Assembly (NCBI RefSeq): GCF_017873415.1
Contig: NZ_JAGGKD010000008.1
Coordinates: 31,558 to 95,557 of the forward strand
From: Methanolobus bombayensis
GTDB taxonomy: Archaea; Halobacteriota; Methanosarcinia; Methanosarcinales; Methanosarcinaceae
Direction: 5' to 3'
Length of the DNA: 64,000 bases
Within the stretch, counting starts at the first letter, position 1; each line of letters opens with the position of its first letter. The notes under the pieces were generated by a model. The model worked only from the letters and a program-made list of their open reading frames with translations. It had not been told where the DNA came from and searched no databases. A program made the position numbers and the translations under genes. Below, piece after piece: positions 26,738 through 35,945 of this stretch.

Positions 26738-27130
26738 TCAGCGGATATCCAGTTCTTTGAGTAGAAGCTTTCTTGAACTGAGTGAAACATGATGGGCAAT
26801 CTCAATACACCTTCTTTCACTCAGTGATTCCTGATATTTGAGATCACAAGAGAACATACTGTCAATTAACCATTGGGGTTTATTATAGAAATCACCTGCT
26901 TCTGTAACAATTGTGCCACTAAATTTCAGTTCTGAAACCGTCTCTTCTACAATCTTAACAACATCCTGAACATCAGGTGCAGAACTATCTCTGAATGACC
27001 TGACAACTATCTGATTGACCTTCTCTATGTGATCTGCAGTGACAGAAGCAGCAACTGCTGCGCATACCATAAGGTATCCATCATTTGTTTTGTGTCTTCC
27101 GGAAATATCAACTGCAATAATATCGAACAT
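26738..27130 (-). CDS. DUF2209 family protein
   Basis: 130 residues. The sequence MFDIIAVDISGRHKTNDG at the N-terminus with alternating strands and helices suggests an RNase H-like fold, as annotated for the archaeal DUF2209 family. A central EETVSELKFSGTIVTEAGDF segment and the C-terminal LSERRCIEIAHHVSL are conserved-looking. No complete nuclease active site can be confirmed. It lies between endA and hflX on the same strand. Function is unknown. Confidence 0.7.
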   Translation of the reverse strand: MFDIIAVDISGRHKTNDGYLMVCAAVAASVTADHIEKVNQIVVRSFRDSSAPDVQDVVKIVEETVSELKFSGTIVTEAGDFYNKPQWLIDSMFSCDLKYQESLSERRCIEIAHHVSLSSRKLLLKELDIR

Positions 27131-27197
27131 CTGCTAAAGCAAAGTAGGGTATATTATATAAGTCTGAGTAGTTCATGATAGTCATTTCATAATAGCA

Positions 27198-28265
27198 TTA
27201 CATCTTTATTCTGCCAACATCAACATATTCGATCTTCCCTGCAATCTCAACTGCATAGAGCATTTGTTTTCTTACACTGTTCGCAAGTCTTATGGCCCTG
27301 GACATAACCGGCAGTAAGAATTTGTGCTCATGGGATATTGCATGAATAAGATAGCTAGAATGGGGCAGTTTTTTGAGTGATTGTATCTCATTGTAAACCC
27401 TGAAATGCGTACCGAACTTAAATCCGGTCTTGGGAATAAATCCCCTGCTTCGAAGGTCAACATAAGTTATGTACTTCAGTGGGAAGTCAGGATCAATTGA
27501 AGCTGCAATTTCGGAAAATGCAGAGATATCAGGAATTATCCTGTTATTGCTGTCTTTTATCTCTATTATTCCCTTATCAAGTAAATATGCGGATTCCACA
27601 AGAGACAGTTGAAGGCGTTCGTTATCAAGGGGTTTGCCGTAGAATCCATTTTCATAAAGAAGTTTTGAGGTTCCTTCATCCCAGACAAGAACACGATCTT
27701 CAAGCATTGTTACTGGTGCAGGCTGAGCCAGGGAAAGAGCTTCATCCATATTGCCTTTAATATCCAATCTCTTTACTTCATAGTATGTGATGTCACTTTC
27801 CTCGTCAACAATGGCAAGTATCATTTGTTTTCGCACATTCAGTGCGGCATTATGCTGGCTGAGCAGATCTTTCAGTAACATTGGTACACGTTCAGACCTG
27901 ACATAGACGAACATCTTTGCCTGTGTTTTGCCTGGATGTCCACCTCTTGGATATACCCTGAAATCCGTCACACTGGGCTGGACATAATAACCTCTTTCAC
28001 GGAGGTCCTTATATACGATATACTTCAGCTCAAAAAATTGCTGTCTTTTTGATGCTTCTGTGAAAAACTCTTCAAATTCAAGGGTCTTTTCATCCAGACT
28101 TATCTCTAGTTTGTTCTTATAAAGCAGATATGCCGCTTCAACCAGCGTAAGCTCAAGAACATCGCCCTTTGGACGACCATAGTATCCGGTATTGTAGAGC
28201 TCGTTGATTGCCTGCTTCCCGGATTTTACCTTTTCTTTGACAAGTTTTCCGATCAAAAAATTCAC
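27198..28265 (-). CDS. endA: tRNA-splicing endonuclease (two-domain, homodimer type)
   Basis: 355 residues from GTG, about twice the size of the single-domain enzyme, with two tandem endonuclease units. Each unit has an N-terminal LYNTGYYGRP / LYENGFYGKP segment and a catalytic-type segment. The second unit keeps the Tyr/His/Lys triad region (GFKFGTHFRVY, HSSYLIHAI, VRKQMLYAVE). The first unit (DFRVYPRGGHPGKTQA) looks structural. This fused form is found in Archaeoglobus and methanogens; two copies assemble to cut introns at bulge-helix-bulge sites in pre-tRNA. It heads the endA-DUF2209-hflX group. Confidence 0.93.
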   Translation of the reverse strand: MNFLIGKLVKEKVKSGKQAINELYNTGYYGRPKGDVLELTLVEAAYLLYKNKLEISLDEKTLEFEEFFTEASKRQQFFELKYIVYKDLRERGYYVQPSVTDFRVYPRGGHPGKTQAKMFVYVRSERVPMLLKDLLSQHNAALNVRKQMILAIVDEESDITYYEVKRLDIKGNMDEALSLAQPAPVTMLEDRVLVWDEGTSKLLYENGFYGKPLDNERLQLSLVESAYLLDKGIIEIKDSNNRIIPDISAFSEIAASIDPDFPLKYITYVDLRSRGFIPKTGFKFGTHFRVYNEIQSLKKLPHSSYLIHAISHEHKFLLPVMSRAIRLANSVRKQMLYAVEIAGKIEYVDVGRIKM

Positions 28266-28349
28266 CTGGAATAAATAAGAATGTATTTACAATTTTACAA
28301 TAATAGTGATTCAGATATTGTATTATATATTTAATCATGGTGGACTGGA

Positions 28350-29568
28350 GTCAACTACCACCCTATAAATAGGGTGGCTTGTCCTTCTATGTTCCTTTTA
28401 ATAGGCCAGAGGACGATGGGACAGTTGACAGATGCCCCTTAATGATATGTTCTTTGAAGCGTTAATATCGGCATTTTCTTGGTGGCCACACTTAACACAA
28501 CAAAACTCTGCTTGAGTTTTCCTGTTCTTCTTATCTATATGTCCACATACTGAGCATTCTCTTGATGTGTTCTTAGGGTCTATCTCAAATACTGGAATGC
28601 CTGCAAGGGTAGCTTTGTATTTGAGGAAGTTTCCTAATTCATCGAAAGCCCATTTACCGATAGCTGTTCTTACTGCTTTGTTAACCGTGCTGTTAGTTCT
28701 AATGCCTTTGAGATTTTCAATGGCAATAGCTCTGTTTGTGTCTTTTGCAGTTTGAACAATTGCTTTAGCTATACAGTGATTGGTATCTTTTTTAAAACGT
28801 CTTTCCTTACCACTTATTTTCTTGAGATGCTTCTTAGCGGAGTAGGTTCCCACACTTTGAAGTCTTGCTTTTAGAGCAGAATAGCGTTGTCTTACTTCGG
28901 TGCATTTCTTTCCTGAGAATACTTCACCGTCTGAGGTCGTGGCTATGTTGACTATTCCCATATCCACACCCATGACTCCATCAGGGTCTATTGGGTCTGC
29001 ATCGGGAACATCTACAACTACCATGAGATAGAAGGTATTATTATGGTAGATGAGGTCTGCTTGTCCTTTTACTCGTTCCATGTCAAGAGGACAGTATTCT
29101 CCGTATTTTATGGTAATACGTTCTCTGCCTTCGAGTGTTAGGATTGAAACTTCATCGGATGCTTTGAAAGTTAGAATTCTCTGGTCATAGACTATTGCAC
29201 CGTGTTTATTGAATTCATGTTGGCAAGTTTTATCTACTCTGTATGATTCTGCTACTTTTCCTATGGCTCTAACTACCATTTGTGCGGAAAGATTGTATTT
29301 TTCTCTAACGTCATAATATACGATTTTTTGAATACCAACCTTTCCGAAAGTACGTGTACTCCATGCAATTTTAGAAATATAGTCACATGCTTCATTGAAG
29401 CGTTCTATCGTTTCTAAAAGAGCTTTTTCTTGTTGCTCATTTGGGTACAGTTTTACTTTGATAGTTAAAAGCATCTATTGAACATAAGATTCATTGATAT
29501 AAAAAGGGTATTATGGGGTTTGACGCATTCCTCCACCGTATGAATACGGTGGCATCTTGCTCTAATTA
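28350..29568 (-). mobile_element. TnpB-only element, copy 3 (different lineage)
   Basis: The right end near 28350 has the perfect hairpin CCACCCTATAAATAGGGTGG and ends in GTAGTTGAC on the minus strand. The left end near 29568 has CCACCGTATGAATACGGTGG followed by ATCTTGCTCTAATTAG. The stems have the same form as in elements 1 and 2, but the sequences and the encoded TnpB are different. No tnpA is present. Its left edge abuts the 5' end of the glyoxalase-fold gene and may have replaced that gene's promoter or start region. Confidence 0.75.
28398..29474 (-). CDS. tnpB: TnpB RNA-guided endonuclease, element 3
   Basis: 358 residues, shorter than and clearly distinct from the proteins of elements 1 and 2. 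RuvC residues are in GVDMGIVNIATTSDG (Asp), AIENLKGIR (Glu) and ENADINASKNI (Asp). The zinc ribbon is CSVCGH...CCVKCGH. All look intact, so the protein may be active. The start is ATG (LLTIKVKLYPNEQQ), a typical TnpB opening. It presumably works with an RNA from the right end of its element. Confidence 0.88.
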   Translation of the reverse strand: MLLTIKVKLYPNEQQEKALLETIERFNEACDYISKIAWSTRTFGKVGIQKIVYYDVREKYNLSAQMVVRAIGKVAESYRVDKTCQHEFNKHGAIVYDQRILTFKASDEVSILTLEGRERITIKYGEYCPLDMERVKGQADLIYHNNTFYLMVVVDVPDADPIDPDGVMGVDMGIVNIATTSDGEVFSGKKCTEVRQRYSALKARLQSVGTYSAKKHLKKISGKERRFKKDTNHCIAKAIVQTAKDTNRAIAIENLKGIRTNSTVNKAVRTAIGKWAFDELGNFLKYKATLAGIPVFEIDPKNTSRECSVCGHIDKKNRKTQAEFCCVKCGHQENADINASKNISLRGICQLSHRPLAY

Positions 29569-29569
29569 G

Positions 29570-29989
29570 GTGAACAAATGTGACAAAGGAGGGCTGGCCA
29601 TTAAGAGATTTGATATAGAGCACATAGGTCTCATTGTAGAGAAACCGCTTGAAATGGCAAAGTGGTATCATGATGTAATGGGTTTCAACATCAAGTTCAA
29701 GGCAAAGGATGATGAAAAGTCAGTGGCTTTTGTTACTGATCCGGTCGACAGGGTAATGCTGGAGCTGGCACAGATACCCGATGTAAAAGCATTAACCACG
29801 CGAACCGATCATCATTTGCAGTTGCATATTGCTGCTAAAAGTAATGATATTGATGAAGATATTGAATACCTTGTAGACAAGGGAGCAACTCTAATAGAAA
29901 AATGTCCGCTTAGTAGACCCGGAGACTATATGGTGGTTTTGTATGATCCCTAGGGTAATTGCATCCAGCTTGTTCAAAGAGTAAATTAA
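29570..29989 (+). CDS. Glyoxalase/VOC-fold protein with in-frame amber codon (possible pyrrolysine)
   Basis: The open frame runs from GTG 29570 to TAG at 29951-29953 (127 residues) and, after the TAG, continues GNCIQLVQRVN to TAA at 29987-29989. It matches the vicinal-oxygen-chelate fold: DIEHIGLIVEKPLEMAKWYHDVMGF, then HLQLHIAAK and VVLYDP. Family members normally continue DP-x-GN-x-x-E/Q-L, so the amber replaces one residue inside a conserved motif and the proper C-terminus lies beyond it. Methanosarcinaceae decode UAG as pyrrolysine, so read-through would give a complete 139-residue protein. The start is also unclear: GGAGG lies inside the frame and TnpB element 3 abuts the 5' end. The alternative is a recent pseudogene. 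Confidence 0.6.
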
Positions 29990-30124
29990 ATTTAATAAGT
30001 TCCAAAAAGAAATCAAGAGAAGAAGCTGGGTATGAATTCCATATCATATTAATAAACAATTTATCTATAATTATGAACAACCTTTTATAGGCCAAGGACA
30101 CCATTTTGTATGGGAGTGTAAAAT

Positions 30125-30343
30125 ATGATAGGGATAGAATCATTATCATATCAAAGTCCGGCATTCATGGCTTTTGTTATAGTACTGGTCCTGTGGCAAA
30201 TTCTCTGGAAAGGTGTCGGATTATGGAAAGCTGCAAGAAATGATGATAGATACTGGTTTATTGCTATATTACTAATCAATTCACTGGGAATTCTGCCCAT
30301 ACTGTATATCTATTTTTTCCGGAAAAGTAAGAAGAGGATCTAA
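30125..30343 (+). CDS. Small two-helix membrane protein (DUF5652-like)
   Basis: 72 residues with two hydrophobic helices (about 13-32 and 42-63) separated by a basic turn KAARNDDRYW and a basic C-terminus FRKSKKRI. This matches the small DUF5652 membrane protein family. A TATA-like element lies about 40 bases upstream. Its stop is two bases before the ATG of the glycosyltransferase gene, so the two are co-transcribed. The function is unknown. Confidence 0.7.
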   Translation: MIGIESLSYQSPAFMAFVIVLVLWQILWKGVGLWKAARNDDRYWFIAILLINSLGILPILYIYFFRKSKKRI

Positions 30344-30345
30344 TC

Positions 30346-31554
30346 ATGGGAGCGGATAAGATGGAACTAAGTCACGGAATATTGGATAAACTTGAGGAAA
30401 TAGGTGAAGTGGATGTTGTTGTAGGTATATTGACCAAAAATGTAGAACCTACTATACTTCATGTAATGAACGTTGTAAGGGAGGGAATATTACAATACCT
30501 TTCTCAGTACAGGACATTGATCGTTGTTTCTGATGGTTTTTCTACAGACAGGACGGCAGAACTTGCAAGTATGTTTGAAATTAAACCTGTGCAGAAGTTG
30601 GTTGTCGAGCAGATGGGGGTTCCGGGAAAAGGAGATGGCATACACACTGTTATGGAAATTGCCCACGAATTAAATTCAAAAGCAGTTGCTTTTGTTGATG
30701 GGGATCTTCTATCCATAAAGGAAGAATGGATACAGGAAATGGCCATGCCTGTACTTTACGGAAGAACTGACCTTGTAGTTCCTTTTTACGTACGGGACAA
30801 GTTTGACGGTGTTATCACAAACAACCTGGCATATCCGTTTACAAAAGCTTACTATGGAAGTGATATAAGACAGCCGATTGGTGGAGAGTTCTGTATTTCC
30901 CGAAAATTGATGGAAATACTCCGGGACCACCCTCTCTTCCCGTCTAACTTTGGCATAGATATATTCATTACTACTGTAGCTGCAGCTGAAAGGACAAGAA
31001 TAAGGGAAGCAATGCTTGGATTAAAACTCCATGAATCAACAACTAAGTATCTGGATCCGGAATCATCACTTATACCCATGTTCAGGCAGGTTGTACAAAC
31101 TATGTTTGACCTTGCAGTATATTACTCACACAAAAATGAACGACCTGCAAAAACAAATATTATATTATCTGATTACTACGGTCCAATACCTATTCCTGTT
31201 GAAGTTAACAGAGATAAGATGCTTGAAACCGTGGCAACACGTTACGAAGAATATCATGATATATTTGAAAAGGTATTACCTGCGGATATATTGAAGATAA
31301 CACAGAAATTCCCGCAAGGCCATGCTTCCCTTGATGCAAATAACTGGGCAAAATGTGTCTGGTATATGTTTTTAGAATATTCTAAAACAAAGGATGGTAC
31401 ATTAATAGATGCACTGCGTGTGTTGTGGCTTGCCAGATTTGTAGAGTTTTATAACGAATGCAAGGATATGAACTTTATTGAGGCAGAAACAGCCATTCGT
31501 GAAAATGCAGAGGTATTTGAAGACCTCAAATGTGAGATATTAAGGCAAAAATAA
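30346..31554 (+). CDS. GT-A fold glycosyltransferase, glucosylglycerate synthase-like
   Basis: 402 residues (a second ATG at residue 6 is possible). The GT-A opening VDVVVGILTKN, the nucleotide-binding region VVSDGFSTDRTAEL, the metal-site AFVDGDLLSI and the acceptor region DGVITNNLAYPFTKAYYGSD plus RQPIGGEF are clear. No membrane helix is present, so it is cytoplasmic. The pattern resembles single-step glucosylglycerate or mannosylglycerate synthases rather than cell-wall GT2 enzymes. Its neighbours include glucan phosphorylase and the GpgS-type synthase, so a role in compatible-solute or glycogen metabolism is likely. Substrates are inferred. Confidence 0.7.
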   Translation: MGADKMELSHGILDKLEEIGEVDVVVGILTKNVEPTILHVMNVVREGILQYLSQYRTLIVVSDGFSTDRTAELASMFEIKPVQKLVVEQMGVPGKGDGIHTVMEIAHELNSKAVAFVDGDLLSIKEEWIQEMAMPVLYGRTDLVVPFYVRDKFDGVITNNLAYPFTKAYYGSDIRQPIGGEFCISRKLMEILRDHPLFPSNFGIDIFITTVAAAERTRIREAMLGLKLHESTTKYLDPESSLIPMFRQVVQTMFDLAVYYSHKNERPAKTNIILSDYYGPIPIPVEVNRDKMLETVATRYEEYHDIFEKVLPADILKITQKFPQGHASLDANNWAKCVWYMFLEYSKTKDGTLIDALRVLWLARFVEFYNECKDMNFIEAETAIRENAEVFEDLKCEILRQK

Positions 31555-31605
31555 GAGTGAAGTACAGACAAAATATTTCCTGAATCTCAAAAATGTAAAA
31601 TACCA

Positions 31606-31628
31606 AAGCTTACTTTAAAGGTAAGCTT
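31606..31628. terminator. Stem-loop between convergent genes
   Basis: AAGCTTAC and GTAAGCTT form a perfect 8-bp stem around a 7-base loop. It lies between the plus-strand glycosyltransferase and the minus-strand phosphorylase and includes the phosphorylase stop codon. There is no long T-run on either strand, so its strength as a terminator is uncertain. Confidence 0.4.
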
Positions 31629-33288
31629 CGGTAACATAACGATGCATCATTCTGTGGCTGTTGAAATAATAAGCTATCATTTCAATTGAATTGTTCATGA
31701 GACCTATCCACTCATCTTTTCTGCAATAGTATTTAGGGATCATGATATATTCCAGTTTATTGTACAGATCATCAAGCTCCATCATTTCAATTTCCTCAGG
31801 TGATTTTTCCACATGAGGCATAGGGCCGATTGCATAGCCGGTAACACCTTCCACACAACCCTCAAGCCACCATCCGTCAAGCACACTGAAATTCACAACA
31901 CCATTGTGGGCTGCTTTCATTCCGCTTGTACCTGAAGCTTCAAGAGGTTTCTTAGGATTGTTCAGCCAGATATCAACACCTGAAACGATCTTCATCGCAA
32001 GGTCTATACCATAGTTTTCAAGATAGGCAATTTCTATTTCACCCTTAAGTTCTTCTTTGTACTGGAAAATTCTTTCAATGAACTGCTTTCCCTGTATGTC
32101 CCTGGGATGGGCCTTTCCTGCGAAGATCAACTGGATCTTTCCGGCTTCATTTACTTTTCTCAGTCTTTTGAGATCAGAAAAAATGAACGTAGGCCTCTTA
32201 TATTCAGTAATACGTCTTGCAAAACCGATTGTCAACGTATCGGGGTCCATATTTGTTCCGCACTTGCTGTTAACATAATCAAGAAGCTCTTTTTTGGCAA
32301 GTTGGTGTGCATCCCATATCTCATTATCCGGAATGCTTCTGACCCTCACAAGGAGTTCAGGTTCATTAGCCCAACCACGAAGATACTTGTCATAAAGTTC
32401 CCTGAAATGCTGACAGACCCATGTATAAGAATGTACTCCGTTGGTAATGGAATTGAACTTATAACCGGGAAACATTTTCTCAGAAATTTCCCTGTGTCTC
32501 TTTGCAACTCCATTGATGTAATGTGATAAATTCAATCCAAGAAGGGTCATGTTAAGCTCATGCTCTCCACCGTATTTTTTGAGAGTCTCCGAATCAACAT
32601 AATCTCCCATCAATTCAAAAACAATCTCGTAAGGAAAGACATCATGTCCGCTTTCAATTGGTGTGTGTGTGGTAAAAACACAATGTTCCTTTACATATAA
32701 TTCATTCATATTGTTCTGGCGTAGCAATTCAATAGCCAGAAGGCTGGAATGCCCTTCGTTCATATGATATTTACTGATTGAACAACCAAGGCTGTTCAAC
32801 ATTCTTACACCACCGATCCCAAGAACCATTTCCTGCTTCAGGCGGTATTTGCTGTCTCCTCCGTAAAGACTGTAAGTAATTTGCCTGTCCACCGGGGCAT
32901 TTTCTTCAATATCCGTATCCAGGAAAATTACAGGAACTTTTTCCTTGGTCAGGCTGTGGTGTTCATAAATCCATGCCCTTATCCTTACGTCTCTTCCCTG
33001 TATCCTTACCTTCACTTCATAAGGCAAAAGCTGCATATAATCTGAAGGTGCCCATTCATGCTGATGCTCGGTCTGCCTGCCTTCATCATCCAGTTTCTGC
33101 ATGAAATAACCTTTTTTGTTAAGGAGGGTGACACCTATTAAAGGAAGACCAAGATCAGCACTTGCTCTTATGGTGTCTCCGGCCAGTATACCCAGACCGC
33201 CACTGTATGTTGGCATTTCATTTTTCAATCCTATCTCCATTGAAAAATAGGCAATCCTGCGCCCACTTGTACCAATAACATTGTCCAT
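31615..33288 (-). CDS. glgP: Alpha-glucan (glycogen/maltodextrin) phosphorylase, short form
   Basis: 557 residues from ATG 33288, chosen because AAGGTG lies nine bases upstream; the GTG at 33300 is part of that site. It shows the GT35 features FSMEIGL...MPTYSGGLGILAGD at the N-terminus, HMNEGHSSLLAIELL in the middle and the PLP-lysine segment EASGTSGMKAAHNG. The length fits the short alpha-glucan phosphorylase branch (about 550-850 residues). It releases glucose-1-phosphate from storage glucan in the cytoplasm. It follows gpgS and a GH15-like gene on the same strand, tying glucan breakdown to glucosylglycerate synthesis. Confidence 0.92.
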   Translation of the reverse strand: MDNVIGTSGRRIAYFSMEIGLKNEMPTYSGGLGILAGDTIRASADLGLPLIGVTLLNKKGYFMQKLDDEGRQTEHQHEWAPSDYMQLLPYEVKVRIQGRDVRIRAWIYEHHSLTKEKVPVIFLDTDIEENAPVDRQITYSLYGGDSKYRLKQEMVLGIGGVRMLNSLGCSISKYHMNEGHSSLLAIELLRQNNMNELYVKEHCVFTTHTPIESGHDVFPYEIVFELMGDYVDSETLKKYGGEHELNMTLLGLNLSHYINGVAKRHREISEKMFPGYKFNSITNGVHSYTWVCQHFRELYDKYLRGWANEPELLVRVRSIPDNEIWDAHQLAKKELLDYVNSKCGTNMDPDTLTIGFARRITEYKRPTFIFSDLKRLRKVNEAGKIQLIFAGKAHPRDIQGKQFIERIFQYKEELKGEIEIAYLENYGIDLAMKIVSGVDIWLNNPKKPLEASGTSGMKAAHNGVVNFSVLDGWWLEGCVEGVTGYAIGPMPHVEKSPEEIEMMELDDLYNKLEYIMIPKYYCRKDEWIGLMNNSIEMIAYYFNSHRMMHRYVTEAYL

Positions 33289-33395
33289 GTTGATTAACAC
33301 CTTTGCATCATATATATCATTTAAAAGTTTATATATAATTGCTTTTAAGAAGTAAAAAGACTTTTTGATAGGATCTTGGACTTGCAGTTTAGTTG

Positions 33396-34607
33396 TTATT
33401 GCAAAGCATCAAGGTCTTTTAATGCTGCGCTTTTTAACTGTTCTCGAAGATCAGGTATTGCCGATAATGCTCTTTTCCAGTCAGGCATCTGAATACTTAA
33501 AGGTATTTCAAGATATGAGTTACCTGTATTCAACAGGATCTGGGAGAAGACTTCAACGTATCTTTCTTCTGCATGCCTGTCGTATTTCAGGTTATTACAT
33601 ATGGCGTCGGCGTGGTGCTGTCTGATGAGATCCTGGGCGAATCTTATGTATTTTACATACACTCCCTGAACAAAGGACTGTGATATATGAACACTGGTTG
33701 TCTCATTGGCTATGCGCAGCAAGGTCAGTACTATATCATTTACCATTTTGCAGAGACCCTCAGAAACATTTTCTCTTGTATCTTTGTGTTTATGGTCATA
33801 AATACCAAGATCTGTCTGACATGTCCGCTTCAGGGAGCTGTTCCTGTAAACCTCAGCAAGAAGACCCACTTCAAGTCCCCAGTCTGAAGGAATTCTCAGA
33901 TGCAATGCAATATCGGATGTAAGGGCAAATTCACCTGCAAGTGCATATCTGAAAGCACTTAAATAGTCAAGTACGTAGGATTCATACTTAACATCCCTTT
34001 GTAAAGCTGCAAGGAAAGGTCGTACAAAAAGACGGAATACTCTTCCATGCATTGTTTTTTCTTCCTTGTTGATGCGGGCATAAAATCCCTTGTTAAAAAG
34101 GAAATTGAGTCTGGGATTAAGTATCGGGTATAATAATTTTGCAGGGAAATCCATGGAATATGTTTTTACATCTGCATCATGCAGTGCAATAGCAAATGAA
34201 TTCAGGCTTGCAATACCAATGGCAAGCCACACATCCTTTCCCTTACCCTTGAATTGGGTGATATCAAGGTCTTTATCCCTCATATCACAAACAACTTTTG
34301 TAACATTTGGACCATTGCACCAAACTACCAGGTGATTAAGTTTTAGTTCTCCGAAAAAATTAATAACATCTTCATATTCATCCTTGTTATCCGCAGCCAG
34401 TGAAATGATGACTTCATTTATGAATTCACATTTGTTTAGTTCATTGACTATGTTTGCAAGGCTTGGGCTTTTTATTTCCTTGTATAACATAGGGATGATC
34501 AGAGCTGTTGGTCTGAACCTGGAAAGTTCAGTTAAATGCCGTACAACCTCACCATCATCGGTTGCAAAGTCATGTATAGTAGTTATTTTCTCCTGATAGA
34601 AATCCAT
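33396..34607 (-). CDS. gpgS: Glucosyl-3-phosphoglycerate synthase
   Basis: 403 residues. A GT81-type GT-A fold: the N-terminus MDFYQEKITTIHDF, the PTALIIPMLYKEI segment, the metal site IALHDADVKTY and the later LLYPILNPRLNFLFNKGFYAR. This matches the GpgS of Methanococcoides burtonii and bacteria. It joins an NDP-glucose with 3-phosphoglycerate to form glucosyl-3-phosphoglycerate, which GpgP dephosphorylates to glucosylglycerate, an osmolyte. The phosphatase is present at 37500-38303. It lies between the GH15-like and phosphorylase genes on the minus strand. Confidence 0.88.
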   Translation of the reverse strand: MDFYQEKITTIHDFATDDGEVVRHLTELSRFRPTALIIPMLYKEIKSPSLANIVNELNKCEFINEVIISLAADNKDEYEDVINFFGELKLNHLVVWCNGPNVTKVVCDMRDKDLDITQFKGKGKDVWLAIGIASLNSFAIALHDADVKTYSMDFPAKLLYPILNPRLNFLFNKGFYARINKEEKTMHGRVFRLFVRPFLAALQRDVKYESYVLDYLSAFRYALAGEFALTSDIALHLRIPSDWGLEVGLLAEVYRNSSLKRTCQTDLGIYDHKHKDTRENVSEGLCKMVNDIVLTLLRIANETTSVHISQSFVQGVYVKYIRFAQDLIRQHHADAICNNLKYDRHAEERYVEVFSQILLNTGNSYLEIPLSIQMPDWKRALSAIPDLREQLKSAALKDLDALQ

Positions 34608-34680
34608 AAATCCTCACCCTTTGAGTATCTTGATCAGAAAGTAAAATAAATGATATTGTAAATTCTTTTGTGATTTTATA

Positions 34681-35931
34681 TCACTTGAATGAATATTCGT
34701 TATCGAACTTATTGACAAAATTCCTGTAGGCCCTGATATATTCCGCATGTGGCCATATAAGAGGTATTGTCACATATGCCAGCCCGTCTTTCCATTTAGA
34801 ATGGGAACGAACATTTTCTATCATGGTCAGTTTACTGTCCCTGAGTATCTTAGCATTGGAATAGTCCTCCAGCCAGAGTTCAAACCTCTCAATGGTTGAA
34901 ACGTGTTCAGGCAACATTTGGTTGTGAGCCATGTCCACAACCCACCCAAGATACATTTCGGCCATATCCAGATTGTCAACCTCAGCATAGTGATTGGCCA
35001 GCTGACATGTGAAATGGCACCATGGTCCGTATCCTCCATTGTTCCTTCCCCAGTACTCCGGGTACCTGTTAAGTCCACCAATCTCTTTATCCCAGAGTTT
35101 TTCATGTATTCTTTTCACTGTGGACCTGATCTTAACGTCGTGGTCACTCAGAAGTTCGAAATATGCCGGTGAGTATTCAACCACGTCTACATCAATAACA
35201 GTAGAAGCAAATGCATCATAACCTATTGGTTTGCTGTTACGGTCCTTTACTCTAATACATTTTATGAAAGATCTTCTTCTAGGACTGTAAAGACGGGTTA
35301 GGATGGATTCTTTTATCTTTTCTGCTTCCACTTTCCATTCAGAGACATCCTTGCCAATTGACTCGCCCATTTTTACTGCTGCAAGGATTCCTGCACAACA
35401 TGCACAGTTTGCATAGATCTCAAAACCATGCTCGTATGCCGGATATTCATGAATACTGTTAATGGTGTGAATGAGATCCACTTCCTCATTCTTGTTCATG
35501 AGTATGAAGTCCACAGCCTTACTGACCTGCTCCCAGTATTTCTCTACGAATTCCCTGTCTGCCATTTCATCAAAAAAAGAGGCTCCAGTGGCTTCAAAAT
35601 ATTTACCCATTGCAAAGAGCACAAGACCGTTTCCATCTATCTGAAGATCCTTGTAGCTTGCATCATTTCCATCTACGTCGTATCTCTGGGAAAATTCACC
35701 AAGGGGCTTCTGGGCATTGAGAACGAATTCAAGTCCTTTTTTAGCCTCATCAAGCAGTCCTGCATCAATAGCACCAAGAATGTCCACAGAATGATCTCTC
35801 GGATATATGAAAGGATAACGGGTGCCGGGAGGACTTGCATAATATCCTCCTTTTTCATGCTGGTTCTCTTTTAAGATCTTGACACTATTCTCATAAATTT
35901 TAGCCGCTTCCGGGAAATTCAAAAAAATCAC
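34681..35931 (-). CDS. Glucoamylase-like glycoside hydrolase (GH15-type alpha/alpha barrel)
   Basis: 416 residues; GTG 35931 overlaps the ribosome site and a TTG at 35922 (residue 4) is an equal choice. The protein is an alpha/alpha toroid with RYPFIYPRDHSVDILGAIDAG, DLQIDGNGLVLFAMGKYF and WGRNNGGYGPWCHFTCQLA, as in archaeal GH15-like glucoamylases. There is no signal peptide, so it acts in the cytoplasm. It would remove glucose from maltodextrin or split glucosylated solutes. It lies directly upstream of gpgS and downstream of the 176-residue unknown gene. Confidence 0.75.
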   Translation of the reverse strand: MIFLNFPEAAKIYENSVKILKENQHEKGGYYASPPGTRYPFIYPRDHSVDILGAIDAGLLDEAKKGLEFVLNAQKPLGEFSQRYDVDGNDASYKDLQIDGNGLVLFAMGKYFEATGASFFDEMADREFVEKYWEQVSKAVDFILMNKNEEVDLIHTINSIHEYPAYEHGFEIYANCACCAGILAAVKMGESIGKDVSEWKVEAEKIKESILTRLYSPRRRSFIKCIRVKDRNSKPIGYDAFASTVIDVDVVEYSPAYFELLSDHDVKIRSTVKRIHEKLWDKEIGGLNRYPEYWGRNNGGYGPWCHFTCQLANHYAEVDNLDMAEMYLGWVVDMAHNQMLPEHVSTIERFELWLEDYSNAKILRDSKLTMIENVRSHSKWKDGLAYVTIPLIWPHAEYIRAYRNFVNKFDNEYSFK

Positions 35932-35945
35932 TCCATTTTTGGGTC

